Source: Flavobacterium sp. HJJ
GTDB taxonomy: Bacteria; Bacteroidota; Bacteroidia; Flavobacteriales; Flavobacteriaceae
Assembly (NCBI RefSeq): GCF_015351475.1
Contig: NZ_JADKPR010000006.1
Location: 1-64,000, forward strand
Reading direction: 5' to 3'
Length of the DNA stretch: 64,000 nt
The notes beneath the pieces were generated by a model. It worked only from the letters and a program-made list of their open reading frames with translations, searched no databases and had not been told where the DNA came from. Position 1 is the first letter of the stretch. The number at the start of each line of letters is the position of its first letter. A program made the translations under genes and the position numbers. This document shows positions 33,531-42,260 of this stretch, in pieces.

Positions 33531-33905
33531 GTGAAAAAAATAATATTCATAATTGTATTAACGATGCTCCTAAAACCGATATTTCCGGTTGTAGAGTACG
33601 TGGTTAATTATGAATACATTTCAAAAGTGCTTTGCGAAAATAAAGCAAAACCCATGATGCATTGTAATGGGAAATGTCATCTGATGAAAGAACTGGCCAA
33701 AGCTTCTGATGCTGAAAACCCAAAATCATCAGACAAAAAAGGAACTGTTCAACTTACCGAAGTGTTGTTTTTTGAAGAAATAAAATTATTCAAAATCAAT
33801 ACTTTAATTTCTTCAAATACTCAGAAAATAAATAAAAGCTATTCGGATTTATACTTCTATCTGAATGGTGATGCAGTTTTTCGTCCCCCTATTTTTATTT
33901 CTTAA
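33531..33905 (+). CDS. Small exported Cys/His protein, start of MbnP/MbnH cluster
   Basis: A 124-residue protein with an N-terminal hydrophobic segment (about 3-20) and a compact metal-ligand region: C35, M42, M43, H44, C45, C49, H50 in CENKAKPMMHCNGKCHLMKEL. I do not know a named family; it looks like a thiol/His metal-binding module, and its neighbours suggest copper. The frame starts at GTG 33531; a -7 box TATTTTTG (33519-33526) ends only 5 bp earlier, so the mRNA would be leaderless, or translation begins at the ATG at residue 12, which would cut into the signal. Confidence 0.7.
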   Translation: MKKIIFIIVLTMLLKPIFPVVEYVVNYEYISKVLCENKAKPMMHCNGKCHLMKELAKASDAENPKSSDKKGTVQLTEVLFFEEIKLFKINTLISSNTQKINKSYSDLYFYLNGDAVFRPPIFIS

Positions 33906-34026
33906 AATTTAGATTTATTAAAAGTTTCTTCTGTCGTTTGCACAGATGGGATTAATTTTGCTTGCATTAAAATGAATTGTTTTGATGCAGACTGTTATGA
34001 TATTTTAAAAAATAAAAAACTTAAAA

Positions 34027-34827
34027 ATGAAATTTCAAATAAAAAAAATAATAGCTGTTGTGGCTATAGCATTTGCATTGGGTTCATGTTCAAATAATGA
34101 TGATGAAGCGGTTACTGGGGAAGGAAAATTAGGAGTAGAATTTGATAATGTTTTTGGAAGCAGTAATTTGATTCTGAACACACAAAGTAATGTTACTTCT
34201 CAAGGGGAAACCTTGAAAATTTCGGATGTAAAATACATTATAAGCAACATTGTTTTAACAAAAGAAGACGGAACTACTTTTACCTATCCAAAATCTAAAA
34301 GCTATTTTGTAGTAAGTGAAGCGGATGCTGATACTCAGGAAATTGAATTAGAAAATATTCCTGCTGGAGATTACACAAAAATTAAATTCGGAATAGGAGT
34401 AGACAAAGCCCAATTTGATTTGGGAGCAACAGGACAAGGAGACTTTTTAACAGTAGCAGATGATGCTGGAATGATGTGGTCTTGGAGTGCGGGGTATAAA
34501 TTTGTGCTTTTCGAAGGTAAGTTTACTTCATCTACAGTAACTGCGGAAACTGCTTTTATGGTGCATACAGGACAAACGGGAACGGATTACAATTATACCG
34601 AGGTAACACTTAATCTCCCAACTAAAGCTTTGGTAAGAACTACTATTACACCAGATATTCACATTTTTGCAGATGTTGCCAAAATTATTGATGGAACTAA
34701 TAAAATCAAACTTTCGGATAATAATATGGGAGGAATGGGAGCGATGATTATGGGAGGAACAAACCTGCCATTAATCACAGCTAATCTTTCTAATATGTTT
34801 ACTGTAAATCACGTGCATAACGACTAA
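34027..34827 (+). CDS. MbnP-like lipoprotein
   Basis: A 266-residue lipoprotein (lipobox LGSC, C21) of the MbnP family. The stretch MMWSWSAGYKF (about 149-159) contains W151 and W153; in the MbnP/MbnH pair of methanotrophs a Trp in MbnP is oxidised to kynurenine by MbnH and contributes to copper binding. IPAGDYTKIKFGIGVD and the C-terminal NHVHND (two His) are also family-like. The MbnH-type gene follows at 50 bp. There is no methanobactin operon here, so the role is general copper binding by inference. Confidence 0.85.
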   Translation: MKFQIKKIIAVVAIAFALGSCSNNDDEAVTGEGKLGVEFDNVFGSSNLILNTQSNVTSQGETLKISDVKYIISNIVLTKEDGTTFTYPKSKSYFVVSEADADTQEIELENIPAGDYTKIKFGIGVDKAQFDLGATGQGDFLTVADDAGMMWSWSAGYKFVLFEGKFTSSTVTAETAFMVHTGQTGTDYNYTEVTLNLPTKALVRTTITPDIHIFADVAKIIDGTNKIKLSDNNMGGMGAMIMGGTNLPLITANLSNMFTVNHVHND

Positions 34828-34835
34828 AAAAGGAT

Positions 34836-34866
34836 AAAAGCGGTTGGTTATACTGACCGCTTTTTA
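34836..34866. terminator. Hairpin between mbnP- and mbnH-like genes
   Basis: AAAAGCGGT (34836-34844) with ACCGCTTTT (34856-34864), followed by T. It is located between two genes expected to work together, so it may reduce but not abolish expression of the second. Confidence 0.75.
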
Positions 34867-34877
34867 AAACAAAAAAT

Positions 34878-35918
34878 ATGCAAGTAAAATATTTAGTATT
34901 GCTCATTTTCCCTTTTTTCTGGAGTTGTTCTGATAATGATGATGAGGTGTATCAAAATATTCCTTTAGCTTTTGAAGTGCCGTCTAACTTTCCGCCTTTG
35001 GTGTATGATTTGGCTAATAATCCGCCAACTGAAAAAGGTTTCGAATTAGGTAAAAAGCTTTTTTATGACGGAAGATTATCCTCGGATGGATTGGTTTCCT
35101 GTGGATTTTGCCACATTCAGCAAGATGCATTCACACATCACGGACACACCGTAAGCCATGGTGTGAATAATGCTGTAGGAACCCGCAATACACCGTCTAT
35201 TCAGAATTTAGCGTATCAGACAAGTTTTATGTATGATGGAGCGACAGCGCATTTGGATTTACAGCCCATAATTCCATTTACGAGTGCAGTGGAGATGAAT
35301 GGTAATTTTAGTAGTGCCATTGCGATGATGAAAGCCGATCCTGAATATCAAAAATTATTCAAAATTGCTTTTACCGATGGAGAAATCAATTCAGAGAATA
35401 TGCTCAAAGCCTTGGGACAATTTATGGTGATGGTAACATCGTCTAATTCTCGATTTGATAAATACCGCCGTAAGGAATCTGGAGGGACACTTACTCAGCA
35501 GGAGTTAGATGGCTACACTGTTTTTAATGCAAAATGTGCTTCTTGCCACGCTACAGATTTATTTACTGATAATTCGTTTCGAAATAACGGTTTGCCTGTA
35601 AATCCTGCCGTGAATGATGTTGGGCGTTATCGAGTTACCGAATTGGCGACTGATTATTATAAATTTAAAGTGCCCAGTCTGCGCAACATTGAGAAAACAG
35701 CTCCTTACATGCACGATGGAAGATTATTTACTTTGGAAGCCGTTCTGGAACATTATAATTCGGGAGTTGTTGCATCAGAAACATTAGATCCAATTTTGAA
35801 TAAAAACAGCAAACTGGGAATTCCTTTAACTGAAACTGAAAAGTCACAAATAATTGCTTTTCTAAAAACCTTAACCGATAATCAATATCTAACTGATAAA
35901 CGATTTTCAGAGTATTAA
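34878..35918 (+). CDS. MbnH/MauG-like dihaem cytochrome c peroxidase-family lipoprotein
   Basis: A 346-residue lipoprotein (FFWSC, C17) with two haem motifs, CGFCH (C75, C78, H79) and CASCH (C220, C223, H224), and the peroxidase-family signatures LFYDGRLSSDG, GTRNTPSIQNLAY, FKVPSLRNIEKTAPYMHDGRL. In MbnH proteins the dihaem centre reaches a bis-Fe(IV)-type state and oxidises a Trp of MbnP. Adjacent to an MbnP homologue, it is best read as that partner and not as a true H2O2-detoxifying peroxidase. Confidence 0.88.
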   Translation: MQVKYLVLLIFPFFWSCSDNDDEVYQNIPLAFEVPSNFPPLVYDLANNPPTEKGFELGKKLFYDGRLSSDGLVSCGFCHIQQDAFTHHGHTVSHGVNNAVGTRNTPSIQNLAYQTSFMYDGATAHLDLQPIIPFTSAVEMNGNFSSAIAMMKADPEYQKLFKIAFTDGEINSENMLKALGQFMVMVTSSNSRFDKYRRKESGGTLTQQELDGYTVFNAKCASCHATDLFTDNSFRNNGLPVNPAVNDVGRYRVTELATDYYKFKVPSLRNIEKTAPYMHDGRLFTLEAVLEHYNSGVVASETLDPILNKNSKLGIPLTETEKSQIIAFLKTLTDNQYLTDKRFSEY

Positions 35919-35981
35919 AGTTTCTAAGTTTCTAGGTGGCTAAGTTTCTCAGCAACTTAGCCACTTAGGAACTTAGAAACT
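35919..35981. repeat. 28-bp inverted repeat after mbnH-like gene
   Basis: Arms 35919-35946 and 35954-35981, built from TTTCTAAGTT and GGCTAAGTT words, are complementary at 26 of 28 positions with a 7-base loop. A very stable hairpin would form in RNA; there is no T run, so it is more likely a repeat than a standard terminator. Confidence 0.8.
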
Positions 35982-35998
35982 ATTTAAAAAAAATAAAT

Positions 35999-36979
35999 AT
36001 GAAAAAAATACTAATTCTTTTTCTTATTGCTTGTCAATGGGCAAATGCAGCCGAAAAAGATACACTGAATGTGATCAATCCGTTTGCTAAATTTCATTAT
36101 TTCTCGAAAGTGGAATCTGAATTCGAATTTGAAGATGAGGATTGTGATGCCTGTGGCTGTTCTGCCAGTGGCGGAAGCATGGGTTTTGCTTCTGTTCTGA
36201 ACGCCAATTTTGTAGGTATTCGGTATTTCAATCAGCAATACAAAACGAATGATGGATTGTATAGCAATTCACCATGGTATGTGGAGAATTTCAATACAGT
36301 TCAGGCTTGGGCTAGAATTCCAGTTGGTAATAAAGTACAGATTTCAGCTTTGATTCCATATCATTTTCACGAAAGAGAAACCGTCGCAGGAATGGAAGAC
36401 ATAAATGGAGTAGGTGATATTACGGTTTTGGGAATGTACACTTTGTACCAAACGCATAAAGACAGTACAATTGTGAGTCATACTTTGCAATTGGGCGGAG
36501 GATTTAAAGCGCCAACAGGAAAGTTTAATGAAGCCAATTCTGAAGGTGTAAATCCGAGTTTCCAGGTTGGAACCGGAAGTTGGGATTATTTACTGGCTGC
36601 TGAATATACTATCAGAAGAAATAAATTTGGCTTGAACACCATGCTTAATTATGTTATTAAAACCGAAAACGAAAAGAAATACCAATTCGGAAATCAATTC
36701 AATTACTCAGGCACTTTTTATTATTTGTACGAAAAGAATAGTCTTTCAATAGCACCTCAAGCCGGTTTGGCAGGTGAAGTGTATGAAAGTAATTATCAGC
36801 ATGGACAGGAATTAGCAAATACTTCGGGAGATATTCTGTTTGGTAAATTTGGTGTCGAAATTGGTAAAGACCGTTTGTCTATAGGTCTTAATTATTTAGC
36901 TCCGATAAATCAGAATTTATCTGCGGGAAATGTTGTTGCCAATTATCGATGGAGCATTAATCTGAATTATAGTTTGTAA
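35999..36979 (+). CDS. Outer-membrane beta-barrel protein with N-terminal CxxCxC motif
   Basis: A 326-residue protein with a signal peptide (cut near ANA, residue 17) and a strand-rich body ending in an aromatic-rich NLNYSL, typical of outer-membrane barrels. Near the N-terminus an acidic stretch leads into DCDACGCSASGGSMGF (C49, C52, C54), which could bind a metal at the periplasmic face. It is the fourth gene of the MbnP/MbnH cluster and may be the export or import channel of that system. Transport-type annotation is inferred; no substrate is known. Confidence 0.7.
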   Translation: MKKILILFLIACQWANAAEKDTLNVINPFAKFHYFSKVESEFEFEDEDCDACGCSASGGSMGFASVLNANFVGIRYFNQQYKTNDGLYSNSPWYVENFNTVQAWARIPVGNKVQISALIPYHFHERETVAGMEDINGVGDITVLGMYTLYQTHKDSTIVSHTLQLGGGFKAPTGKFNEANSEGVNPSFQVGTGSWDYLLAAEYTIRRNKFGLNTMLNYVIKTENEKKYQFGNQFNYSGTFYYLYEKNSLSIAPQAGLAGEVYESNYQHGQELANTSGDILFGKFGVEIGKDRLSIGLNYLAPINQNLSAGNVVANYRWSINLNYSL

Positions 36980-36982
36980 AAG

Positions 36983-37018
36983 AAAAAAAAGAGTTTCAAT
37001 TTTGAAGCTCTTTTTTTT
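36983..37018. terminator. Bidirectional terminator
   Basis: A-run plus GAGTTTC, loop, GAAGCTC plus T-run. It lies between the barrel gene and the convergent toxin gene and reads as a terminator on both strands. Confidence 0.85.
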
Positions 37019-37328
37019 ATGATTTTTTTAGAATTTTAAAAAGTTTCTTTGGGTTTTGTCTGTTGTCCCAAAAAGCAACAACAATTAATTCTTTTTCAGT
37101 TGTTTTGTAGTAAATATTATAGTTACCTAAAGTTGAGGTTCTAATGTTTTTGTAATTAGTGTTAACGAAGTTTTCTGGATTTTTGAGTAGAAATTGTACT
37201 CTAGCCAAGATTTCATAAATTAGTTTTTCAGAATAGGCAGAAGATTTATTTCGTTTTGTCCAATACTCCAATATTTTTCTTCTTTCACGAACCGCTGTGT
37301 TTGTCCAAATTACTGTTTTGACAGCCAT
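37017..37328 (-). CDS. ParE/RelE-family toxin
   Basis: A 103-residue protein of the RelE/ParE fold: ERRKILEYW near the N-terminus, EILARVQFLLKNP, and the C-terminal strand NIYYKTTEKELIVVAFWDNRQNP. The pattern ends in a WDNRQNPKKL stretch typical of ParE-like toxins. It overlaps the upstream antitoxin gene by 19 bp, as in many toxin-antitoxin pairs. Whether it hits gyrase or mRNA cannot be told. Confidence 0.85.
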   Translation of the reverse strand: MAVKTVIWTNTAVRERRKILEYWTKRNKSSAYSEKLIYEILARVQFLLKNPENFVNTNYKNIRTSTLGNYNIYYKTTEKELIVVAFWDNRQNPKKLFKILKKS

Positions 37329-37546
37329 TCTAAATCTTCTTTGTCTAGTTGCTCCTGCGTAATGATTCTGCCAAATTTTATATCTTCTTCACCTTCTTTT
37401 ACCATATTTAATTCGTATTCACTCAAATGGTAAATTTTATCTTCATCAACTGTTTTTAGTAAAGCCATTATTTTTTTTAACAAACTCTCGTCTTCTATAG
37501 ATTTTAGTTTGTCAAATATTTCTAGTTTTAATTCTAAAACGCTCAT
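37310..37546 (-). CDS. Antitoxin of ParE/RelE-type pair
   Basis: A 78-residue, charged, helical protein (MSVLELKLEIFDKLKSIED start), with a C-terminal acidic segment likely to wrap the toxin. The place and size fit an antitoxin of the kind found before Bacteroidetes ParE toxins. It precedes and overlaps the toxin gene. Confidence 0.8.
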   Translation of the reverse strand: MSVLELKLEIFDKLKSIEDESLLKKIMALLKTVDEDKIYHLSEYELNMVKEGEEDIKFGRIITQEQLDKEDLEWLSKQ

Positions 37547-37623
37547 ATATAGTATGGTTTTGATTAGTAAAGTTAAGGAAAAGGGAAATGTTTTTTTGTT
37601 TTAGTTGAATGTTTTTTGAAATA

Positions 37624-37654
37624 AAAAAGGAACTCCGTTAAGAAGTTCCTTTTT
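37624..37654. terminator. Terminator of lysS
   Basis: AAAAAGGAACT (37624-37634) with AGTTCCTTTTT (37644-37654). On the minus strand it follows lysS and separates it from the antitoxin gene. Confidence 0.85.
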
Positions 37655-37672
37655 GGTATTTATATTAGGAAA

Positions 37673-39373
37673 TTACTCCACCAATTCCACAAATTTACTT
37701 TCACCTTCAACGGCAACTTTTGTCAAACCGTGTTTAGATAAATTTTTCATAGATGCATCCCATTTTTTACCGCTTAAATTCGCAGTGATTTTTAGCTGCT
37801 GCAGATCCATTTTATTTTCATTTCCTTTCAATAAATCAACGATAAATTTCTCTTCGTCTGATAATTCAACGGTCTGTTTTTTCTCCGGACGCATTTGCGG
37901 GAACAATAAAACTTCCTGAATTGAAGCATTATTGGTTAAATACATAATTAAACGATCCATTCCAATTCCCATTCCAGATGTTGGAGGCATACCATACTCA
38001 AGAGCTCTCAGGAAGTCTTCGTCAATAATACCGTTTGCTTCATCATCACCTTTTGCTGCTAAACGCATTTGGTCTTCAAAACGCTCTCTTTGATCAATCG
38101 GATCATTCAATTCAGAATAGGCATTTGCAATTTCTTTACCGCAGACCATCAATTCAAAACGTTCAGTCAAGTCTGGATTATCGCGGTGTTCTTTACAAAG
38201 CGGCGACATTTCTTTTGGATAATCCGTAATGAAAGTCGGCTGAATATAATTGCCCTCGCATTTTGCTCCAAAAATCTCATCAATCAGTTTTCCTTTCCCC
38301 ATTGTTTCGTCAACTTCAATGCCCATACCTTTGGCCGCTTCGTACAGTTCAGCTTCTGTTTTACCAGAGATGTCAAAACCAGTAAAATGTTTGATAGAAT
38401 CTGTCATGGTAACACGTGCATACGGTGCTTTGAAATTGATTTTATGCTCACCAAAAGTAACTTCGCTAGTTCCATTCACAGCAATTGCGCAATGTTCAAG
38501 CAAGCCTTCAGCAAATTCCATCATCCAGTTGTAGTCTTTGTAGGCTACATATATTTCCATTGCGGTAAATTCAGGATTATGCGTTCTGTCCATTCCTTCA
38601 TTACGGAAGTTTCTGGAGAACTCATAAACACCTTCAAAACCGCCAACGATCAATCTTTTTAAATACAATTCGTTTGCAATACGCATATAAAGCGGAATGT
38701 CAAGCGAATTATGGTGTGTGATAAAAGGTCTCGCCGAAGCACCACCAGGAATGGATTGCAAAACCGGAGTGTCTACTTCCAGATATCCAGCATCATTAAA
38801 ATAACCGCGCATCGCAGTGAATAACTTTGTACGCTTGATAAAAGTTTCTTTCACTTGCGGATTAACAGTTAAATCCACATAACGCATTCTGTAGCGCAAT
38901 TCAGCGTCGTTAAAAGCGTCGTGTACTTTTCCGTCTTCATCTACTTTTGGCAATGGTAATGGACGCAGCGTTTTGCTCAAGAAAGTAAAACCGCTCACAC
39001 GAATACATTTTGCACCAACCTGAGTCGTAAACAATTCACCTTCAATACCAATAAAATCTCCTAAATCAGTTAATTTTTTAAAAACCTGATTGTAAAGTGT
39101 TTTATCATCGCCTTCACACAAAACATCACGGTTCACATACAATTGAATGCGTCCTTCGCTATCCTGCAACTCAGCAAAACAAGCTTTTCCCTGATCTCTA
39201 ACACTCATCAAACGACCAGCTGCAATCACCTTTTTACCTTCTTCAAAAGACTCTTTAATCTGTTTTGAAGTATGATTTACAGGAAAAAGATTGGCTGGAT
39301 AAGGATTGATTCCTAAATTACGTAAGGATTGAAGTTTTTCTCTTCGGATGATTTCTTGTTCTGATAAGGCCAT
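37673..39373 (-). CDS. lysS: Lysyl-tRNA synthetase, class II
   Basis: A 566-residue enzyme that charges tRNA-Lys. The N-terminal OB fold (about 50-150) includes GRLMSVRDQGKACFAELQD. The class II core has motif 2 in FRNEGMDRTHNPEFTAMEIY and motif 3 in GMPPTSGMGIGMDRLIM. About 65 extra residues at the C-terminus beyond motif 3 (a helical tail) are seen in Bacteroidetes LysS. It stands alone. Confidence 0.96.
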   Translation of the reverse strand: MALSEQEIIRREKLQSLRNLGINPYPANLFPVNHTSKQIKESFEEGKKVIAAGRLMSVRDQGKACFAELQDSEGRIQLYVNRDVLCEGDDKTLYNQVFKKLTDLGDFIGIEGELFTTQVGAKCIRVSGFTFLSKTLRPLPLPKVDEDGKVHDAFNDAELRYRMRYVDLTVNPQVKETFIKRTKLFTAMRGYFNDAGYLEVDTPVLQSIPGGASARPFITHHNSLDIPLYMRIANELYLKRLIVGGFEGVYEFSRNFRNEGMDRTHNPEFTAMEIYVAYKDYNWMMEFAEGLLEHCAIAVNGTSEVTFGEHKINFKAPYARVTMTDSIKHFTGFDISGKTEAELYEAAKGMGIEVDETMGKGKLIDEIFGAKCEGNYIQPTFITDYPKEMSPLCKEHRDNPDLTERFELMVCGKEIANAYSELNDPIDQRERFEDQMRLAAKGDDEANGIIDEDFLRALEYGMPPTSGMGIGMDRLIMYLTNNASIQEVLLFPQMRPEKKQTVELSDEEKFIVDLLKGNENKMDLQQLKITANLSGKKWDASMKNLSKHGLTKVAVEGESKFVELVE

Positions 39374-39725
39374 TATGTTCTGATTTTTAAGTCCGCAAAG
39401 ATAACAAATTGATTGCAGATTTCAGAAAGCAGATTTTAGATTTTTTGGAGCACAAATTTTCTGTGTTTTCAGGAACATTTCTCCCGTCATTCGCTGCAAT
39501 TTCTTGTGCCTCCCGATAGCTATCGGGACCGGTACAAGAGGATTTTCACTGCTGCCGGGGCTAAACGACGGTTTTTACATTTTATAAGATGTGTTTTTGA
39601 ATAGCATTGACATTATTATTGATAAAAGTAAAAGAATAAACTTGTTAAGTATATATGATTGTTTCCGAAAAGTTCTCTATGTTTACATGTAATAATTTTA
39701 AATCAAATTTAAAGAAACAACGAAT
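39374..39725. repeat. Gap with inverted copy of the REP-like element
   Basis: The 39481-39565 segment, read on the minus strand, matches the element at 5272-5348 (TTTAGCCCCG... GCAGT.GAAAATCC... ). It has a perfect 16-bp inner palindrome CCCGATAGCTATCGGG (39512-39527). The rest is AT-rich, with CAGATTTCAG words near 39417. No gene is seen; the end presumably holds the promoter of the next gene. Confidence 0.7.
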
Positions 39726-40439
39726 ATGAAATTTTTAGTTACAATATTTTTTATGTTATCAATAATTCCTGTTCACTCACAAGAGCTAGACAAGTTATAC
39801 TATATACTTGGCTATAATTGGGATTATAGTATTCCTCGTACTTATCGAGGTGATTTAAAATCGAGTATAATGGGTTTTCAAATGCACGAATCCCATATGG
39901 GTGATGTTTATCGTTTTTCAGAAGTGGCAGGTTTTAAATTTAAAAAGCGCAAACGTGAAAGAGACTGCGATAATTGTCATCAATTTTATAAATTTATTGA
40001 TATACCAGACTTTTACAAACTTGGCGATTTCTATGATTTTACATCTTCTACGAATAAGGAAACTTATTATAGTGTTCTTGAAATAGAAGTAAAAAGACAA
40101 CAGGGCTTTTTTAAACCAAGTGTTTTAGAAAATGTAACACAACTGCAAATGAAATCTTTTTTGGCAGGTGCATATCTTGAAGCAGGTGCAATTAAAGGGG
40201 ATACTATAAAATTTACGTTTCATCAAGCTCAAAATCAAAGATTAACAGTAATAAAAGATTTTATAAATTCAATTGAAAAACCTAAGTATTTAAATGTGAT
40301 TCATAGACAGGACGAACAAGATGATTGTTGTGGGCCTACATTGTTGTTGTTGCCAAATAAAAGACTCATGGATTTGTTTACATATGAAGAAGAAAGAAAG
40401 AATGCACTTGTGGCTAGTCACAATCTTTCTAAAAAATGA
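39726..40439 (+). CDS. Secreted protein of unknown function
   Basis: A 237-residue protein with a signal peptide (MKFLVTIFFMLSIIPVHSQ). I do not recognise a family. A CDNCH sequence (C81, C84, H85) fits the haem c motif but is probably chance, because nothing else looks like a cytochrome; CC near residue 200 (QDDCCGPTLLLL) is the other cysteine site. It is flanked by repeat elements and has an AT-rich coding style. Confidence 0.6.
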   Translation: MKFLVTIFFMLSIIPVHSQELDKLYYILGYNWDYSIPRTYRGDLKSSIMGFQMHESHMGDVYRFSEVAGFKFKKRKRERDCDNCHQFYKFIDIPDFYKLGDFYDFTSSTNKETYYSVLEIEVKRQQGFFKPSVLENVTQLQMKSFLAGAYLEAGAIKGDTIKFTFHQAQNQRLTVIKDFINSIEKPKYLNVIHRQDEQDDCCGPTLLLLPNKRLMDLFTYEEERKNALVASHNLSKK

Positions 40440-40465
40440 TTATTGCTCCATTTATGTTTTTTTTT

Positions 40466-40481
40466 ACTGCTGCCGGGGCTA
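40466..40481 (-). repeat. Remnant of the REP-like element
   Basis: ACTGCTGCCGGGGCTA matches the end of the element at 39481-39565. Only this edge remains. Confidence 0.6.
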
Positions 40482-40638
40482 TTTTACAAGTTTTGTTTTT
40501 CATAACCTCTCTGCCAAAGTAATAATTAGAGATTGAAAATGTTAATTATTTAAAAACAATAATGAAGGCTGCAAGAAAACTAATTAACTTCGATTTTTAT
40601 GAACTCTAAATTTTAGAAAATTAACATATTGCAGTCAA

Positions 40639-41379
40639 ATGAAAAAAGGTTTCTTATTACTCTTACCATTTCTAATCATAAGCTGTCAGGTAACAGAAAC
40701 ACTGCGCCTTAATAGTGATGGGAGCGGAACAATCGAAGTAACTAATTTGCGTGACGAAAACAGTTATATGCAGATTGCTAGAGATAATTACTCTATGGAA
40801 AATATTTACAGAGACACAACTTATGTTTTTGGAGATTATATCAAAAAACACCAAGAAACGTTTTCCCGAACGCCAATTGCCGATCAAAGAGTGTTCTTGA
40901 AATATTCCGAAGTAAAAATTCATGTAAAAGCAAGTTCATACGATAAGGAATTCAGAACGGTCTATACACAGAATTTTCAAAAAGCGGCTGATATTGCTGA
41001 TCTTACCAAAACAGACCATTATTTGGCTGACATTAAAAATAATTATGCATTAAGTGCCGAAGAGCATTATTATAACGTCTGCTACGATTACAACGGCAAT
41101 CGTTTCCATCGAATCGTCACGGTTACAGATACACTGGAGCAAAAAAAGGAATTTGATAAGATTGAAAAAATGAAAGCTGAATACAAAGGCCGTAAACTAG
41201 TTCAGAATTATGTCCTGAATTACCATTTTCCTCGAAAAATTCAGTCGGTTTCTAATCCGCTTGCTAAAATTAGTGATGACCAAAAATCGCTGTCACTGCA
41301 GTTTTTTTTAGCGGATTGTCTGCAAAATCCGCTGAGCACAAATCTGGAAGTGATTTTAGAACCTGAAGCAGTAGATTAA
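40639..41379 (+). CDS. Lipoprotein of unknown function, paralogue of the next gene
   Basis: A 246-residue lipoprotein (lipobox IISC, C16). Directly after the Cys comes QVTETLRLNSDGSGTIEV; the end has YHFPRKIQSVSNPLAKISDDQKSL. Both stretches recur in the neighbouring gene (CTFTENIYINDNGTGKFSI; YHFPKKIKKISNPNALFSDDRKSV), so the two are tandem paralogues. No catalytic motif is visible. They lie upstream of lipB but are unlikely to be functionally related. Confidence 0.75.
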   Translation: MKKGFLLLLPFLIISCQVTETLRLNSDGSGTIEVTNLRDENSYMQIARDNYSMENIYRDTTYVFGDYIKKHQETFSRTPIADQRVFLKYSEVKIHVKASSYDKEFRTVYTQNFQKAADIADLTKTDHYLADIKNNYALSAEEHYYNVCYDYNGNRFHRIVTVTDTLEQKKEFDKIEKMKAEYKGRKLVQNYVLNYHFPRKIQSVSNPLAKISDDQKSLSLQFFLADCLQNPLSTNLEVILEPEAVD

Positions 41380-41502
41380 TACCTTTTTGGTTTATGTTCT
41401 TTTAAGTCAGATTGCGATGAAATAGTTAAGTTTTTTTAAAATAAATCTGGGGTTAAAAGGTTTAAAATAGAGTTCGTATATTTGGTGAAAAATAATTCTG
41501 CA

Positions 41503-42255
41503 ATGAAAATATATAAATTACTGTTTTTTACTTTTTTATTAACGGCGTTAACTAGCTGTACTTTCACTGAAAACATTTATATTAATGATAACGGAACCGG
41601 AAAATTTTCTATAGATGTAGACGGCTCTGCTTTTATGGGAATGGCTGGCGATCAGTTAGGAAGTCAAATGGGAGCTGGTGCCAAAAATGATATCGATTCT
41701 ACTTTTACTTTCAAACAGCTGTTTGCTGAGAAAAAAGACAGCATTGCTAAATTATCGACAGAAGCTCAAAAAGAAATTAAAAAGCTGGAAAATTTTGTGG
41801 TAACGACAAAAATGAATGCAGAAAAAAAGCAGTTTTTAATGACTATTGCAACTGATTTCAAAAATGTGAATGAACTTCAGGATATTCTGCAGACAGCTGG
41901 GACACTGCAAAAACTTGAAGGAGGTTCAAGTATAAATCCTCTCGGCAGTGGTTTAGGAGATAATAACAGTAAATTAAGCTACACTTACGATGGGAAGAAG
42001 TTTTCTCGAAAAGCTGTAATTAATCAGCAAAAAGTGACTGAAAAGGTAAAAGATTCTGCAGCTGATATGTCAAAAATGATTTATTCATCGTCTAATTATA
42101 TTATGAAATATCATTTTCCGAAAAAAATAAAGAAAATTTCTAATCCGAATGCTTTATTCAGCGATGACCGGAAATCAGTTACAATACAATACTCTTTCAC
42201 GGATTATATAGAAAATCCAGATAAACTTAACTTTGATGTTGAGTTTGAAAAATAA
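41503..42255 (+). CDS. Lipoprotein of unknown function, paralogue of the previous gene
   Basis: A 250-residue lipoprotein (LTSC, C19) sharing its N-terminal and C-terminal thirds with the preceding gene; the middle (about 50-150) is Lys/Glu-rich and different. Its own promoter is clear: a perfect -7 box TATATTTG at 41477-41484. I start at ATG 41503 because the upstream TTG (41482) lies in that box. It ends 5 bp before lipB, so lipB is probably co-transcribed. Confidence 0.75.
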   Translation: MKIYKLLFFTFLLTALTSCTFTENIYINDNGTGKFSIDVDGSAFMGMAGDQLGSQMGAGAKNDIDSTFTFKQLFAEKKDSIAKLSTEAQKEIKKLENFVVTTKMNAEKKQFLMTIATDFKNVNELQDILQTAGTLQKLEGGSSINPLGSGLGDNNSKLSYTYDGKKFSRKAVINQQKVTEKVKDSAADMSKMIYSSSNYIMKYHFPKKIKKISNPNALFSDDRKSVTIQYSFTDYIENPDKLNFDVEFEK

Positions 42256-42260
42256 TTAAA

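Noticed and set aside
39966..39980. CDNCH in the 237-aa secreted protein as a haem c site.
   Set aside because: Only the pentapeptide fits; there is no surrounding cytochrome fold or axial ligand region, so I treat it as chance.
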